A stretch of 64,000 nt of DNA, from contig JBMOLL010000072.1 in assembly GCA_049325415.1 (NCBI GenBank), forward strand, positions 5,061 to 69,060, written 5' to 3'. The notes beneath the pieces were generated by a model, which was not told the DNA's origin, did not search any database, and worked only from the letters and a program-made list of their open reading frames with translations. The first letter of the stretch is position 1; each line of letters starts with the position of its first letter. Below are positions 42,995 to 52,053 of this stretch, piece after piece. The position numbers were made by a program, and so were the translations under genes. Source of the stretch: JBMOLL01 sp049325415. Its GTDB lineage: Bacteria; Bacteroidota; Bacteroidia; Bacteroidales; GCA-2748055.

Positions 42995-43090
42995 AGCACT
43001 TATACGATCCCCTAACCTGTTTTCTCCCCGGCCCTCAGATCCTACGTGGCCCGGACAGGTACAGCCTGTAAAAGAACAATTGTTCCTGAC

Positions 43091-43119
43091 AAAAAAGGGC
43101 CGGCTTTAAGTGCCGGCCC
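43091..43119 (-). terminator. rho-independent terminator of sahH
   Basis: On the minus strand GGGCCGGC, a 7-nt loop, GCCGGCCC and six T, 25 bp after the sahH stop. Confidence 0.85.
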
Positions 43120-43143
43120 CTCAGTAGTTTTATCCCTTATTGC

Positions 43144-44565
43144 TCAATACCGGTAGTGAGCGGGCTTATAAGGTCCTTCAACCTTAACCCCGATGTATTC
43201 GGCCTGGGATTTTGTAAGTTTGGTCAGCTTCACACCAAGCTGCTCCAGATGCAGACGGGCTACCTCTTCATCAAGATGCTTGGGAAGCATGTAAACGCCA
43301 AGCTCATATTTATTGGTCCAGAGTTCAAGCTGCGCCAGGGTCTGGTTGGAGAAGGAGTTGCTCATGACAAACGAGGGATGGCCAGTGGCACAACCAAGGT
43401 TGACAAGACGTCCTTCAGCCAGCAGGAAGATGGCATGACCATCGTCAAAAATATATTTATCGACCTGGGGTTTGATATTCAGCTTACGGATACCCTTCCA
43501 GTTCTCAAGCCGGTCGACCTGGATCTCGTTATCGAAATGACCGATGTTGCAAACGATAGCCTGATCCTTCATGGCAGCCATATGCTCGGCGGTAATGATA
43601 TCGCGGTTTCCGGTGGCGGTAACAAAAATATTACCTTCCTGGATGGCTTCATCAACCGTGGTTACCTGGAAGCCTTCCATGGCTGCCTGCAGGGCACAAA
43701 TCGGATCAATCTCGGTTACAATAACCCTTGCCCCATAGGAACGCATGGAGTGGGCACAACCTTTACCGACATCCCCGTATCCGCAAACAACCACCACCTT
43801 ACCGGCAACCATCACATCGGTGGCACGCTTGATACCGTCGGCCAGCGATTCACGGCAGCCATAAAGGTTATCAAACTTCGATTTGGTCACAGAGTCGTTC
43901 ACATTGATGGCCGGGAAAAGAAGTTTGCCTTCCTCCAGCATCTGGTACAGGCGGTGAACACCGGTTGTGGTCTCCTCCGACACGCCCCTGATACCGGGAA
44001 CGATCCGGTGCCACTTTCCCTTATCTTCTTCCAGGATCCCTTTCAGGGTCTGGTATATAATCATTTCTTCCTTTGATCCCGGAGTCACATCCAGTACGGA
44101 TGCATCATTCTCGGCTTCATATCCCTTATGGATCAGGAGAGTGGCGTCTCCACCGTCATCTACAAGAATATTGGGGCCTTTCCCACCCGGAAAATTAAGC
44201 GCCTGTGCGGTGCACCACCAGTACTCCTCAAGTGTTTCACCCTTCCAGGCGAAAACCGGGATACCGGCAGCAGCAATGGCTGAAGCAGCATGATCCTGTG
44301 TGGAAAATATATTACAACTTGCCCATCTTACATCGGCACCAAGCTCAGCAAGGGTCTCAATAAGGACAGCAGTCTGAATGGTCATATGGAGTGACCCGGT
44401 AATCCTGGCACCCTTCAACGGTTTCTGAGCAGAATACTTCCTGCGGATAGCCATCAGTCCCGGCATCTCCTTTTCTGCGATTTCGATCTCTTTCCGGCCA
44501 AACTCAGCAAGTTGAATATCCTTCACCTTGTAAGGCAATACTTCCGTAAATGTTGCTGTATCCAT
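43144..44565 (-). CDS. ahcY: adenosylhomocysteinase
   Basis: The enzyme splits S-adenosylhomocysteine into adenosine and homocysteine, keeping the methylation cycle running, with bound NAD. The 473-aa sequence has the substrate region (LHMTIQTAVLIETLAELGA, CNIFSTQDHAAAA-like CNIFSTQDHAASAIA), the signature NVNDSVTKSKFDNLYGCRES, the NAD-binding GYGDVGKGCAHSMRSYGA and the C-terminal KYELGVYMLPKHLDEEVARL and YKPAHYRY. This is the long bacterial/plant type with an insertion near residue 150-190. A TATCTTTG box precedes it and a strong terminator follows, so it is a single-gene unit. Confidence 0.97.
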   Translation of the reverse strand: MDTATFTEVLPYKVKDIQLAEFGRKEIEIAEKEMPGLMAIRRKYSAQKPLKGARITGSLHMTIQTAVLIETLAELGADVRWASCNIFSTQDHAASAIAAAGIPVFAWKGETLEEYWWCTAQALNFPGGKGPNILVDDGGDATLLIHKGYEAENDASVLDVTPGSKEEMIIYQTLKGILEEDKGKWHRIVPGIRGVSEETTTGVHRLYQMLEEGKLLFPAINVNDSVTKSKFDNLYGCRESLADGIKRATDVMVAGKVVVVCGYGDVGKGCAHSMRSYGARVIVTEIDPICALQAAMEGFQVTTVDEAIQEGNIFVTATGNRDIITAEHMAAMKDQAIVCNIGHFDNEIQVDRLENWKGIRKLNIKPQVDKYIFDDGHAIFLLAEGRLVNLGCATGHPSFVMSNSFSNQTLAQLELWTNKYELGVYMLPKHLDEEVARLHLEQLGVKLTKLTKSQAEYIGVKVEGPYKPAHYRY

Positions 44566-44586
44566 ATCTAAATTTTAATTGAGTTG

Positions 44587-44594
44587 CAAAGATA
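44587..44594 (-). promoter_or_regulatory. -7 box of ahcY
   Basis: TATCTTTG on the minus strand, 21 bp before the ahcY start. No TTTG is seen at the -33 distance. It lies in the 63-bp gap after ribF. Confidence 0.5.
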
Positions 44595-44628
44595 ATCAAA
44601 TTTTACTAACGATTGTATTGTGTATCAA

Positions 44629-45561
44629 TTATTTATATATCAGTCTTTTAACGGTTTCGCGGTCTGTTTCAAGCTGCTTCCTTAGCTCATCTATTCCGCT
44701 GAATTTCATTTCATTCCGGATCCTTTTCCTGAAGTGGATCGTGACTTCCTCTCCATACAGGTCGCCTTCAAAATCAAAGAGATGCACCTCAATTGTCTTC
44801 ACCGGGGAAGCGCTGTCGATGGTGGGCCGGTAGCCGATATTCAGCATGCCTGTGTAGGTCGTTCCCCGGTGATCCAGTTGTACCGCATATACCCCGTCGG
44901 GCGGGATCAGTTTATAGGGATCGAGGGGATGCACATTTGCCGTGGGAAAACCAATGGTACGACCGATGCGGTGGCCATCGACAACCTTTCCTGTAAGATA
45001 GTAATCATAACCCAGCATGGCTGTAGCGGCCGGCAAATCACCAGCCAGGAGCCTTTCCCTGATACTGGTCGAGTTGACCTTCAACCCGCTTCCCGTGAAC
45101 TCGGGGAGCTTACTGATGCTGAACCCGTTTATCCTGCTGCAGTGAGCCAGCCCCTCCGGGTCACCCTTACGGTCTTTCCCGAACCGGTTATCGTAACCGA
45201 TCATCAGCTCCTTCATACGGAAAGTTTTCACCAGGTATTCGGAAACAAATTCACAGGCCGAGAGTCCGGCCACTTCCGGGGTAAAGGGTATGATAAGCAG
45301 ATAATCAATCCCCAGTTCCGCCAGTTTCCTGATTTTCTCCTCGCGGGAATGCAACAGGCGAAAATTCCACAGATCCTTATCCAGCACGATTCGGGGGTGC
45401 GGCCAAAGGGTAACCACCACGGAACTGCCACCGATTTCAGCTGCGCGCTCCCTGAGTGCATCAAGAATAAACCGGTGGCCGAGATGCACACCATCGAAGG
45501 TGCCTATGGTTACCACAGGATCCGGTATACTTACTTGTTCGGAAATTTGCTGTACCTTCAT
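44629..45561 (-). CDS. ribF: bifunctional riboflavin kinase/FAD synthetase
   Basis: RibF converts riboflavin to FMN and then FAD. The 310-aa protein has the adenylyltransferase domain with TIGTFDGVHLGHRFIL (the nucleotide-binding HxGH) and the second motif VNSTSIRERLLAGD, followed by the kinase domain (KVVDGHRIGRTIGFPTANV, with TAN motif). Length and order are standard. It is divergent from the branching-enzyme gene. A TAAATTTG box lies upstream. Confidence 0.95.
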   Translation of the reverse strand: MKVQQISEQVSIPDPVVTIGTFDGVHLGHRFILDALRERAAEIGGSSVVVTLWPHPRIVLDKDLWNFRLLHSREEKIRKLAELGIDYLLIIPFTPEVAGLSACEFVSEYLVKTFRMKELMIGYDNRFGKDRKGDPEGLAHCSRINGFSISKLPEFTGSGLKVNSTSIRERLLAGDLPAATAMLGYDYYLTGKVVDGHRIGRTIGFPTANVHPLDPYKLIPPDGVYAVQLDHRGTTYTGMLNIGYRPTIDSASPVKTIEVHLFDFEGDLYGEEVTIHFRKRIRNEMKFSGIDELRKQLETDRETVKRLIYK

Positions 45562-45584
45562 ATCCGGAAGATGGATTTCGCGGA

Positions 45585-45592
45585 CAAATTTA
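45585..45592 (-). promoter_or_regulatory. -7 box of ribF
   Basis: TAAATTTG on the minus strand about 24 bp before the ribF start, with a TTG 18 bp upstream. Confidence 0.45.
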
Positions 45593-45683
45593 ATAATTTT
45601 ACCATGGGTTCAATCCCGGTCTGCATACAGGAGCCCAAAGCGCTTGATTCATTCTGACTAATTAACGATAACAAAAAAAAGCA

Positions 45684-47696
45684 ATGAATGTTCCCGGAAT
45701 TATCGTTAACGATCCCTGGCTGAAGCCGTTCGGGGATATAATTGTATCAAGGCAGGAAAAAATCCTGGCGAAGATCAGCCGCTTATCGGGCGGCAGTGGC
45801 GATCTTTCATCCTTTGCAAGCGGCCACCTCTATTTCGGAATTCACCGGACGGATGAAGCCTGGATTTTCCGGGAATGGGCACCAAATGCAAGCAGCATAA
45901 GCCTGATCGGTGAGTTCAACAACTGGCAGCCCGATCCTTCGCATGCCTTCAGCAAAGTGAAAAACGGGGAATGGGAACTTATCCTTCCCCTGGCAGCCGT
46001 CAGACACGGACAGCGGTACAAGCTGCGGATGACCTGGCCCGGTGGCGGAGGTGACCGGATCCCGGCCTGGGCCAGCCGGCTATACCAGAACGAACAAAGC
46101 AAAGCTTTCGACGCCGTGGTCTGGAGCCCTCCCGAACCCTATCATTTCGGGCAGGCCCGGCCTTCTCTGGAAGGCTTCAGCCCGGTGATCTATGAAGCTC
46201 ACATAGGTATGGGAACGGAGGAGGAAAAAGTTGGCTCCTTCAACGAGTTTCGTGAAAAGGTTCTGCCCAGGATCGTCAGGGCAGGCTATAATACCCTGCA
46301 GCTGATGGCCATCCAGGAACATCCCTATTACGGCTCATTTGGTTACCACGTTTCCAGCTTTTTTGCCGTAAGTTCCCGTTTCGGTACTCCCGACGACCTG
46401 AAGGCCCTGATCGACGAGGCACATGGCCACGGACTGGCCGTTATTATGGACCTTGTCCATTCCCATGCCGTAAAGAATGAACTGGAAGGCCTGGGCAACT
46501 TTGCCGGTGATCCGGGGCAGTTCTTTCATACCGGGGGAAGGCGGGAACACGTGGCCTGGGATTCTTTATGTTTTGATTACGGCAACGACCAGGTGATCCA
46601 TTTTCTTCTTTCTAATATCGCCTGGTGGCTGACTGAATACCAATTTGATGGCTTCCGTTTCGACGGCATTACCAGTATGCTCTATTTTGATCACGGCCTT
46701 GGTAAGAGTTTTTCCGGCTATGAGATGTATTTTGACGGACAGCAGGACGAAGACGCCATCATCTATCTGGCCATGGCCAACCTCCTCTGCCACCAGCTAA
46801 GGAAAGACGCGATTACAATTGCAGAGGATATGAGCGGATATCCGGGCCTGGCGACACCCTGCAACCAGGGAGGACTGGGATTTAACTACCGGCTCGCCAT
46901 GGGGATCCCCGATTACTGGATCAAAACCATCAAGGAACGGTCCGACGAGAACTGGAACATGGGCGAGCTCTATCATGAACTGACTTCCCGTCGGAGCGAT
47001 GAAAAAACAGTGGCCTACGCTGAATCCCACGACCAGGCACTTGTTGGTGATAAAACCATCATATTCAGGCTGATGGATAAGGAGATGTATTTCAGCATGA
47101 GTAAGACAACGAACAGCCTGGTGGTCGACAGGGGCATTGCCCTGCATAAAATGATCAGGCTGATTACCATTTCCACCGCCGGAAACGGCTATCTGAATTT
47201 CATGGGAAATGAATTCGGTCACCCCGAATGGATCGACTTCCCACGGGAAGGAAATAACTGGTCGTACAAATACGCCCGCAGGCAGTGGAGCCTGACCGAT
47301 AACCCAGACCTGAAATATCACTGGCTGGCTGATTTCGACCGGGAAATGATCAGATTTATCCTCCGGGCTGGCATTCTGGGGACCGACTGTGAATTTTCAC
47401 GGGCCGATCAGAATGATCTTGTCATTGCTTTCGAGCGTAACGGCTACGTCTTTGCCTTTAATTTCCACCCTTCCAAATCGTATACCGGTTATGGGATCGC
47501 TGTAAGGGCCGGAAAATACAAAACTGTGTTATCGACCGACGATACCGCTTTTGGAGGCTATGACCGGATTGACAGATCGACCATCCACCGGACCTTTCCG
47601 GAAAAAAGCTTCGGACTCCGGCAAAAACTGAACCTGTACCTGCCCTCCCGGACAGGCCAGGTGCTGAAGCATGAACCGATCCCGAAGGTCAGGTAG
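45684..47696 (+). CDS. glgB: 1,4-alpha-glucan branching enzyme (GH13)
   Basis: The enzyme creates alpha-1,6 branches in glycogen. The 670-aa protein has a CBM48 domain (about 50-130, FREWAPNASSISLIGEFNNW) and a GH13 barrel. Region I is VIMDLVHSH, region II FDGFRFDGITSM (nucleophile Asp327), region III ITIAEDMSG (acid/base Glu381) and region IV YAESHDQALVGDK. The sequence resembles the eukaryote-type GH13_8 branching enzymes, lacking the extra N-terminal module of E. coli GlgB. Its stop lies 3 bp from the stop of the convergent glycogen synthase/phosphorylase fusion, tying it to the glycogen genes. Confidence 0.92.
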   Translation: MNVPGIIVNDPWLKPFGDIIVSRQEKILAKISRLSGGSGDLSSFASGHLYFGIHRTDEAWIFREWAPNASSISLIGEFNNWQPDPSHAFSKVKNGEWELILPLAAVRHGQRYKLRMTWPGGGGDRIPAWASRLYQNEQSKAFDAVVWSPPEPYHFGQARPSLEGFSPVIYEAHIGMGTEEEKVGSFNEFREKVLPRIVRAGYNTLQLMAIQEHPYYGSFGYHVSSFFAVSSRFGTPDDLKALIDEAHGHGLAVIMDLVHSHAVKNELEGLGNFAGDPGQFFHTGGRREHVAWDSLCFDYGNDQVIHFLLSNIAWWLTEYQFDGFRFDGITSMLYFDHGLGKSFSGYEMYFDGQQDEDAIIYLAMANLLCHQLRKDAITIAEDMSGYPGLATPCNQGGLGFNYRLAMGIPDYWIKTIKERSDENWNMGELYHELTSRRSDEKTVAYAESHDQALVGDKTIIFRLMDKEMYFSMSKTTNSLVVDRGIALHKMIRLITISTAGNGYLNFMGNEFGHPEWIDFPREGNNWSYKYARRQWSLTDNPDLKYHWLADFDREMIRFILRAGILGTDCEFSRADQNDLVIAFERNGYVFAFNFHPSKSYTGYGIAVRAGKYKTVLSTDDTAFGGYDRIDRSTIHRTFPEKSFGLRQKLNLYLPSRTGQVLKHEPIPKVR

Positions 47697-47699
47697 GGA

Positions 47700-50600
47700 T
47701 CAGATCCACCTTACAAGGGGGAAATCCATGCGGTGCGGGATCAGGTCGTGTTTCGGATAAATCCGGAAACCAATATCAAACAGGCCGGTGATCCCCACCT
47801 GCTGAATAAAGGTATATTCCGCGATATTTCCTTCGGTATGAGTGCAGATGAAATCCAGCGTGCCGATCATCTTCGGATTATTTACATCGCTGCCTGAATC
47901 CACCATCACCATTTCAACGCCGATCTCCTCAGCGGTCAGACCGTCGAGATCCAGTTTGACCTTGCCCGTATAGGTCTGTCCGACGATGAACTGTTCCCGT
48001 GAAATGTTCGGGAAATCATAATCAATCACCTGGATGTTTTTCCAGTGGGTCAGGATCCTGTTCTTCCAGTAAGCCAGTTCCTTTACCTGCTTGTAATCGT
48101 TCTCCCGGAGAAGCAGGGTACGTTCGAAAAGTTTACGGTAATATTTCTCGCAGTAATCACGGACCATCCGGTTCATCGTAAATTCCGGCGCTACTTTGGC
48201 GATGGAGTTCTTGATCACCTTTACCCACTCGGCGGGAACATTTGTCTTGCTCCGCTTATAAAACTTCGTGGTAATCTCATCTTCCAGCATGCTGTAAATC
48301 CGTTCGGCATCCAGCTGGTCCTGAAGATCCTGGTTATCGTAAGTCCTGTTGAGCGGCAGCGCCCAGCCTGCATTCTCACGGTATCCCTCGGCCCACCAGC
48401 CATCGAGCACACTGAAATGCAGCGTACCGTTCATAACGGCTTTCTCCCCGCTGGTCCCGGAAGCTTCGAGCGGACGCGTAGGGGTGTTAAGCCAGATATC
48501 AACACCGTGCAGGAGTTTCTTGGCCAGGTCGATGTTATAGTCTTCCAGGAAAATGATCTTGCCCAGAAACTCGGGGCGTTTGCTGAAGGAAACGATCATT
48601 TTGATCAGGTCCTGACCCGGGATATCCTTGGGATGCGCTTTGCCTGCAAAGACAAACTGAACAGGTCTTTTGGGGTTATTGACGATCTCCGACAGTCGCT
48701 GGGGATCCCTGAAAAGCAGGTGGGCCCTCTTGTAGGTGGCAAAACGCCGGGCAAAGCCAATGGTCAGGGCGTCGGGATCAAGTTTCCCGGAGATCTCAAT
48801 CATCTGTCGCGGATTGTCGGTGAGGGCAATGGTCGCCCTTGATAACCTCTCCTTGATATAGCTGATAAGACTTGCCCTGCCCTCCGATTTGATCTTCCAG
48901 ATTTCCTCATCGGGTACCTCATAGATTTTCTCCCAGAGGGACCGGTCTTCCTGTTTGTTCAGAAAATCGGGATCGAGCTTGGTCTGGTAAAGCTTCCTCC
49001 AGTCAGCCGAAACCCATGTTGGCAGGTGCACTCCGTTCGTCACATAGCCGATGTGCACCTCCTCCGTCATGTAGCCCTTCCACATGGCACTGAACATATG
49101 CTTGCTAACTTCGCCGTGCAACTGGCTCACGCCGTTCACATCCAGTGACAGGTTTACAGCCAGGCAACTCATCGAGAATTTCTCAGATTTGTTATTCGGA
49201 TGCATCCTCCCCAGGTTCATCAGCTGGTTCCAGGAAATTCGCAGCCTTTCCGGATAGTGGGCAATATAGGCTCTCATCAGGTCTTCCTCGAAGTAATCGT
49301 GACCTGCAGGTACAGGTGTGTGGGTCGTAAAAAGGCTGGAGGCTCTGACAATTTCGGAAGCTTCCGGGAAGGTCATATTCCGGTCCTGAATAAACTCCCG
49401 CAGCCTTTCCAGTCCGATAAACGCTGCATGTCCTTCATTGATATGATAGATATCGGGGTTCACGCCGATGGCACGCAGGGCCCTGATACCGCCGATACCC
49501 AGCAGAAGTTCCTGCTTGAAGCGGTTTTCGTTATCCCCGCCATACAGGAAATGCGTTACAAAACGGTCCTGTTCAATATTAGCTTCGTAATCAGCATCGA
49601 GGAGATACAGGGTAACCCGGCCCACCTCAACTTTCCAGATCCTGGCGGTAAGAGTACGCCCGGGCAGCATCACCCATACGGTCTTCCAGGTACCGTCGTT
49701 GTCGCGGACAGGCGTCACCGGCAACCGGGAGAAATCCTGCAGGTCGCTTTGCGCCACCTGTTCTCCTGAAGAGGAAAGAACCTGCTTAAAGTAACCGTAA
49801 CGATAAAGAAGTCCGATCCCTACAATATTTGAATTGTAATCGCTCGACTCTTTAAGGTAGTCGCCGGCCAGCAGACCCAGACCCCCCGAATAGATCTTCA
49901 GGGAACTGTGCAGACCAAATTCCATGGAAAAATAGGCGATGGTGGGCTTCTCAGGGCCGGGTTTGACACTCATGTAGTTCCTGAATTCGCCATAGACCTT
50001 TTCAAGTTTTTTCCTGAACGACTCGCTTCTTTCGAGACGAAGCAGTTTCTCGTAAGAAAGTTTGTCGAGCAGCACGATGGGGTTTCCCTCCACCTCGGCC
50101 CATAACTCCGGGTTAATGGATTCAAACAGGTCGATGGCATCCTGGTTCCACGACCACCACAGGTTTCTTGATAGTTCCTCCAGCGGTTGCAGACTCTCGG
50201 GGATATTCTGGTGGATAAGTACCCTTCTCCAGACCGGTTGGATGTCCATGAGCAGCTGTTCGGTCTCCGGAAGTTTTTCCACCCTTTCTTTCTCAAAATA
50301 GCTCGCTGTGCGCCTTACCGATTTTTTCAGGGCAATATCATAGGCCTGCCAGTAATAGGAGATCAGGTTATTCCAGAGAACTGTCCGACTCACCTCAAAG
50401 GCTTTCTGCCTTGCACCGTTGACCTCATCTTCACCAAGTCCGCAAAAATCCATGATGGTCTTTGCTATTTCTTCAGACACCTCCTTATCGTTGAAGTCGT
50501 CACGTGGAATCACTGTAATCCCTTTGCCGGGGTCATCGTATTCACTGTTGACCCATAGGCCTAAGCCCGTGAGGGTTGTGGTAATGGTGGGTATACTGAA

Positions 50601-51947
50601 AGCCAGGCTCTCCATTGGAGTATATCCCCAGGGTTCATAATAGGATGGGAAAACGGTCAGATCAAAGCCAATGAGCAGGTCATAGTACGGAATATTGAAT
50701 ACCCCGTCGTTCCCGTTCAGGTATGAGGGAACAAAGATCACCTTTACCGGATCATCCGGAGTATTGTTCAGTCCGTTCTGCCTGAAACGGTTCAGTGTAG
50801 GATCATATTCGGCGTAGTGCAGGTTATGGGAAAGATAATGATCGCCTTCCAGGTGACGTTGAGGATCAGACATTACCTCCACCAGGTCTTTCCGGGCGCC
50901 GTAATGATTGGCCGGAGCAAGGATAAAAGCGACCGCCTTGTGCCGGCAATCCTTATTCCTGTTCATCCGGCCCAGGGCATCCACGAAAAGATCAATCCCC
51001 TTGTTCCTGAATTCGTACCTGCCACTGTTGGCGATCAGCAGCGCATTGTCGGGCAGTTTTTCCCCGGTGATGGCAGAGGCTACTTCAAGCAACTTTTTCC
51101 GGGCTTCCTGCCTTTTCTGGTCAAAAGCCCCGGGTCCGGGGACAAAACTGTCGTCAAACCCGTTTGGGGTAACGATATCCACATCCTTTTCAAGGAATTG
51201 TGAACATTCTGCAGCAGTAAGATTGCTTACCGTTGTAAATGCATCGGCCTGCTGGCCTGAGATTTTCTCCAGCGATTGTTTGGAGACAATATTAAATTCA
51301 CGGGCTTTTGCATCCCCGTTAAAACCCTTCATCCCGCTGTATAAAGGCTGGTCGTTGCCTGCAATGGCACGGCCAACGGCAGTGGAGTGGGTGGTAAAGA
51401 CGGTCCCGACCTGGGGCAGGTATTTTTTCAGATAAAGCAGACCGGCTCCGGTCATCCATTCGTGGAACTGAGCTATGATCTTCCTGTTCTCGTATTCATA
51501 AAAGCGGATAAAGCTTTCCATAGCCTTACCTGCGGCATAACCAAACAACGTAGGTTCGACATAATCCCACTGTCCGCTGATGGAATCCAGCTTATACGTT
51601 TCCCAGAAGCTCTTGAAGATGTCATCCTTCTGCGGAATATAGGGTGTAAAATCCACCATCACGGCCACGGGATTGCCGGAAATGTTCCACCGTCCGACCC
51701 TGACCCTGATCCCGTCCCTCGCAGCAGCCTCACGCCAATCGGCATAAAGCGCGGTATCCTCTTCGAATTCGGGATGCTTCTCCGTATCTCTCCACACGTC
51801 AGGTCCGATCAGGATGTAATTCTTGTTCAGCTCGCTCATAACTGAGAGGGCTTTTGTGGAGACAACCGTGTGAATTCCTCCTACTTTATTACATACTTCC
51901 CAACTAACCTCAAAAAGGAGATCAGGCTTTAATACCGGGTTATTCAT
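47700..51947 (-). CDS. GT3 glycogen synthase fused to alpha-glucan phosphorylase
   Basis: This 1415-aa protein joins two opposing activities. Residues 1-550 are a GT3 glycogen synthase of the fungal/animal type: FEVSWEVCNKVGGIHTVVST, FHEWMTGAGLLYLKK and the acceptor-side E-x7-E motif in YYEPWGYTPMESLAFSIP. From about 590 a GT35 phosphorylase of the short bacterial type begins: NLWWSWNQDAIDLFE, AYFSMEFGLHSSLKIYSGGL, HINEGHAAF, and the pyridoxal-phosphate site EASGTSGEKAVMNG with its Lys. A final beta domain of about 100 residues closes the chain. Fusion of this kind is known in Bacteroidota databases; no frameshift separates the halves. It uses UDP-glucose or ADP-glucose in one half and phosphate in the other. 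It follows the GH57 gene by 106 bp. Confidence 0.9.
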   Translation of the reverse strand: MNNPVLKPDLLFEVSWEVCNKVGGIHTVVSTKALSVMSELNKNYILIGPDVWRDTEKHPEFEEDTALYADWREAAARDGIRVRVGRWNISGNPVAVMVDFTPYIPQKDDIFKSFWETYKLDSISGQWDYVEPTLFGYAAGKAMESFIRFYEYENRKIIAQFHEWMTGAGLLYLKKYLPQVGTVFTTHSTAVGRAIAGNDQPLYSGMKGFNGDAKAREFNIVSKQSLEKISGQQADAFTTVSNLTAAECSQFLEKDVDIVTPNGFDDSFVPGPGAFDQKRQEARKKLLEVASAITGEKLPDNALLIANSGRYEFRNKGIDLFVDALGRMNRNKDCRHKAVAFILAPANHYGARKDLVEVMSDPQRHLEGDHYLSHNLHYAEYDPTLNRFRQNGLNNTPDDPVKVIFVPSYLNGNDGVFNIPYYDLLIGFDLTVFPSYYEPWGYTPMESLAFSIPTITTTLTGLGLWVNSEYDDPGKGITVIPRDDFNDKEVSEEIAKTIMDFCGLGEDEVNGARQKAFEVSRTVLWNNLISYYWQAYDIALKKSVRRTASYFEKERVEKLPETEQLLMDIQPVWRRVLIHQNIPESLQPLEELSRNLWWSWNQDAIDLFESINPELWAEVEGNPIVLLDKLSYEKLLRLERSESFRKKLEKVYGEFRNYMSVKPGPEKPTIAYFSMEFGLHSSLKIYSGGLGLLAGDYLKESSDYNSNIVGIGLLYRYGYFKQVLSSSGEQVAQSDLQDFSRLPVTPVRDNDGTWKTVWVMLPGRTLTARIWKVEVGRVTLYLLDADYEANIEQDRFVTHFLYGGDNENRFKQELLLGIGGIRALRAIGVNPDIYHINEGHAAFIGLERLREFIQDRNMTFPEASEIVRASSLFTTHTPVPAGHDYFEEDLMRAYIAHYPERLRISWNQLMNLGRMHPNNKSEKFSMSCLAVNLSLDVNGVSQLHGEVSKHMFSAMWKGYMTEEVHIGYVTNGVHLPTWVSADWRKLYQTKLDPDFLNKQEDRSLWEKIYEVPDEEIWKIKSEGRASLISYIKERLSRATIALTDNPRQMIEISGKLDPDALTIGFARRFATYKRAHLLFRDPQRLSEIVNNPKRPVQFVFAGKAHPKDIPGQDLIKMIVSFSKRPEFLGKIIFLEDYNIDLAKKLLHGVDIWLNTPTRPLEASGTSGEKAVMNGTLHFSVLDGWWAEGYRENAGWALPLNRTYDNQDLQDQLDAERIYSMLEDEITTKFYKRSKTNVPAEWVKVIKNSIAKVAPEFTMNRMVRDYCEKYYRKLFERTLLLRENDYKQVKELAYWKNRILTHWKNIQVIDYDFPNISREQFIVGQTYTGKVKLDLDGLTAEEIGVEMVMVDSGSDVNNPKMIGTLDFICTHTEGNIAEYTFIQQVGITGLFDIGFRIYPKHDLIPHRMDFPLVRWI

Positions 51948-52053
51948 CTTACTTGTTTTTTGTTTAGCGATGACAACTGTTCAAACTCTTCCCGGCCTTC
52001 ACCTGTTTTGCGCAAGCGATGGCCGGTAACAGGAATAGTGCTGATCCGGCAGG

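Noticed and set aside
43074..43085. Perfect 12-bp palindrome GAACAATTGTTC plus ACAGG/CCTGT hairpin before it
   Set aside because: Lies between gene ends beside the ahcY terminator; no T-run for a plus-strand terminator and no promoter to regulate, so probably incidental.
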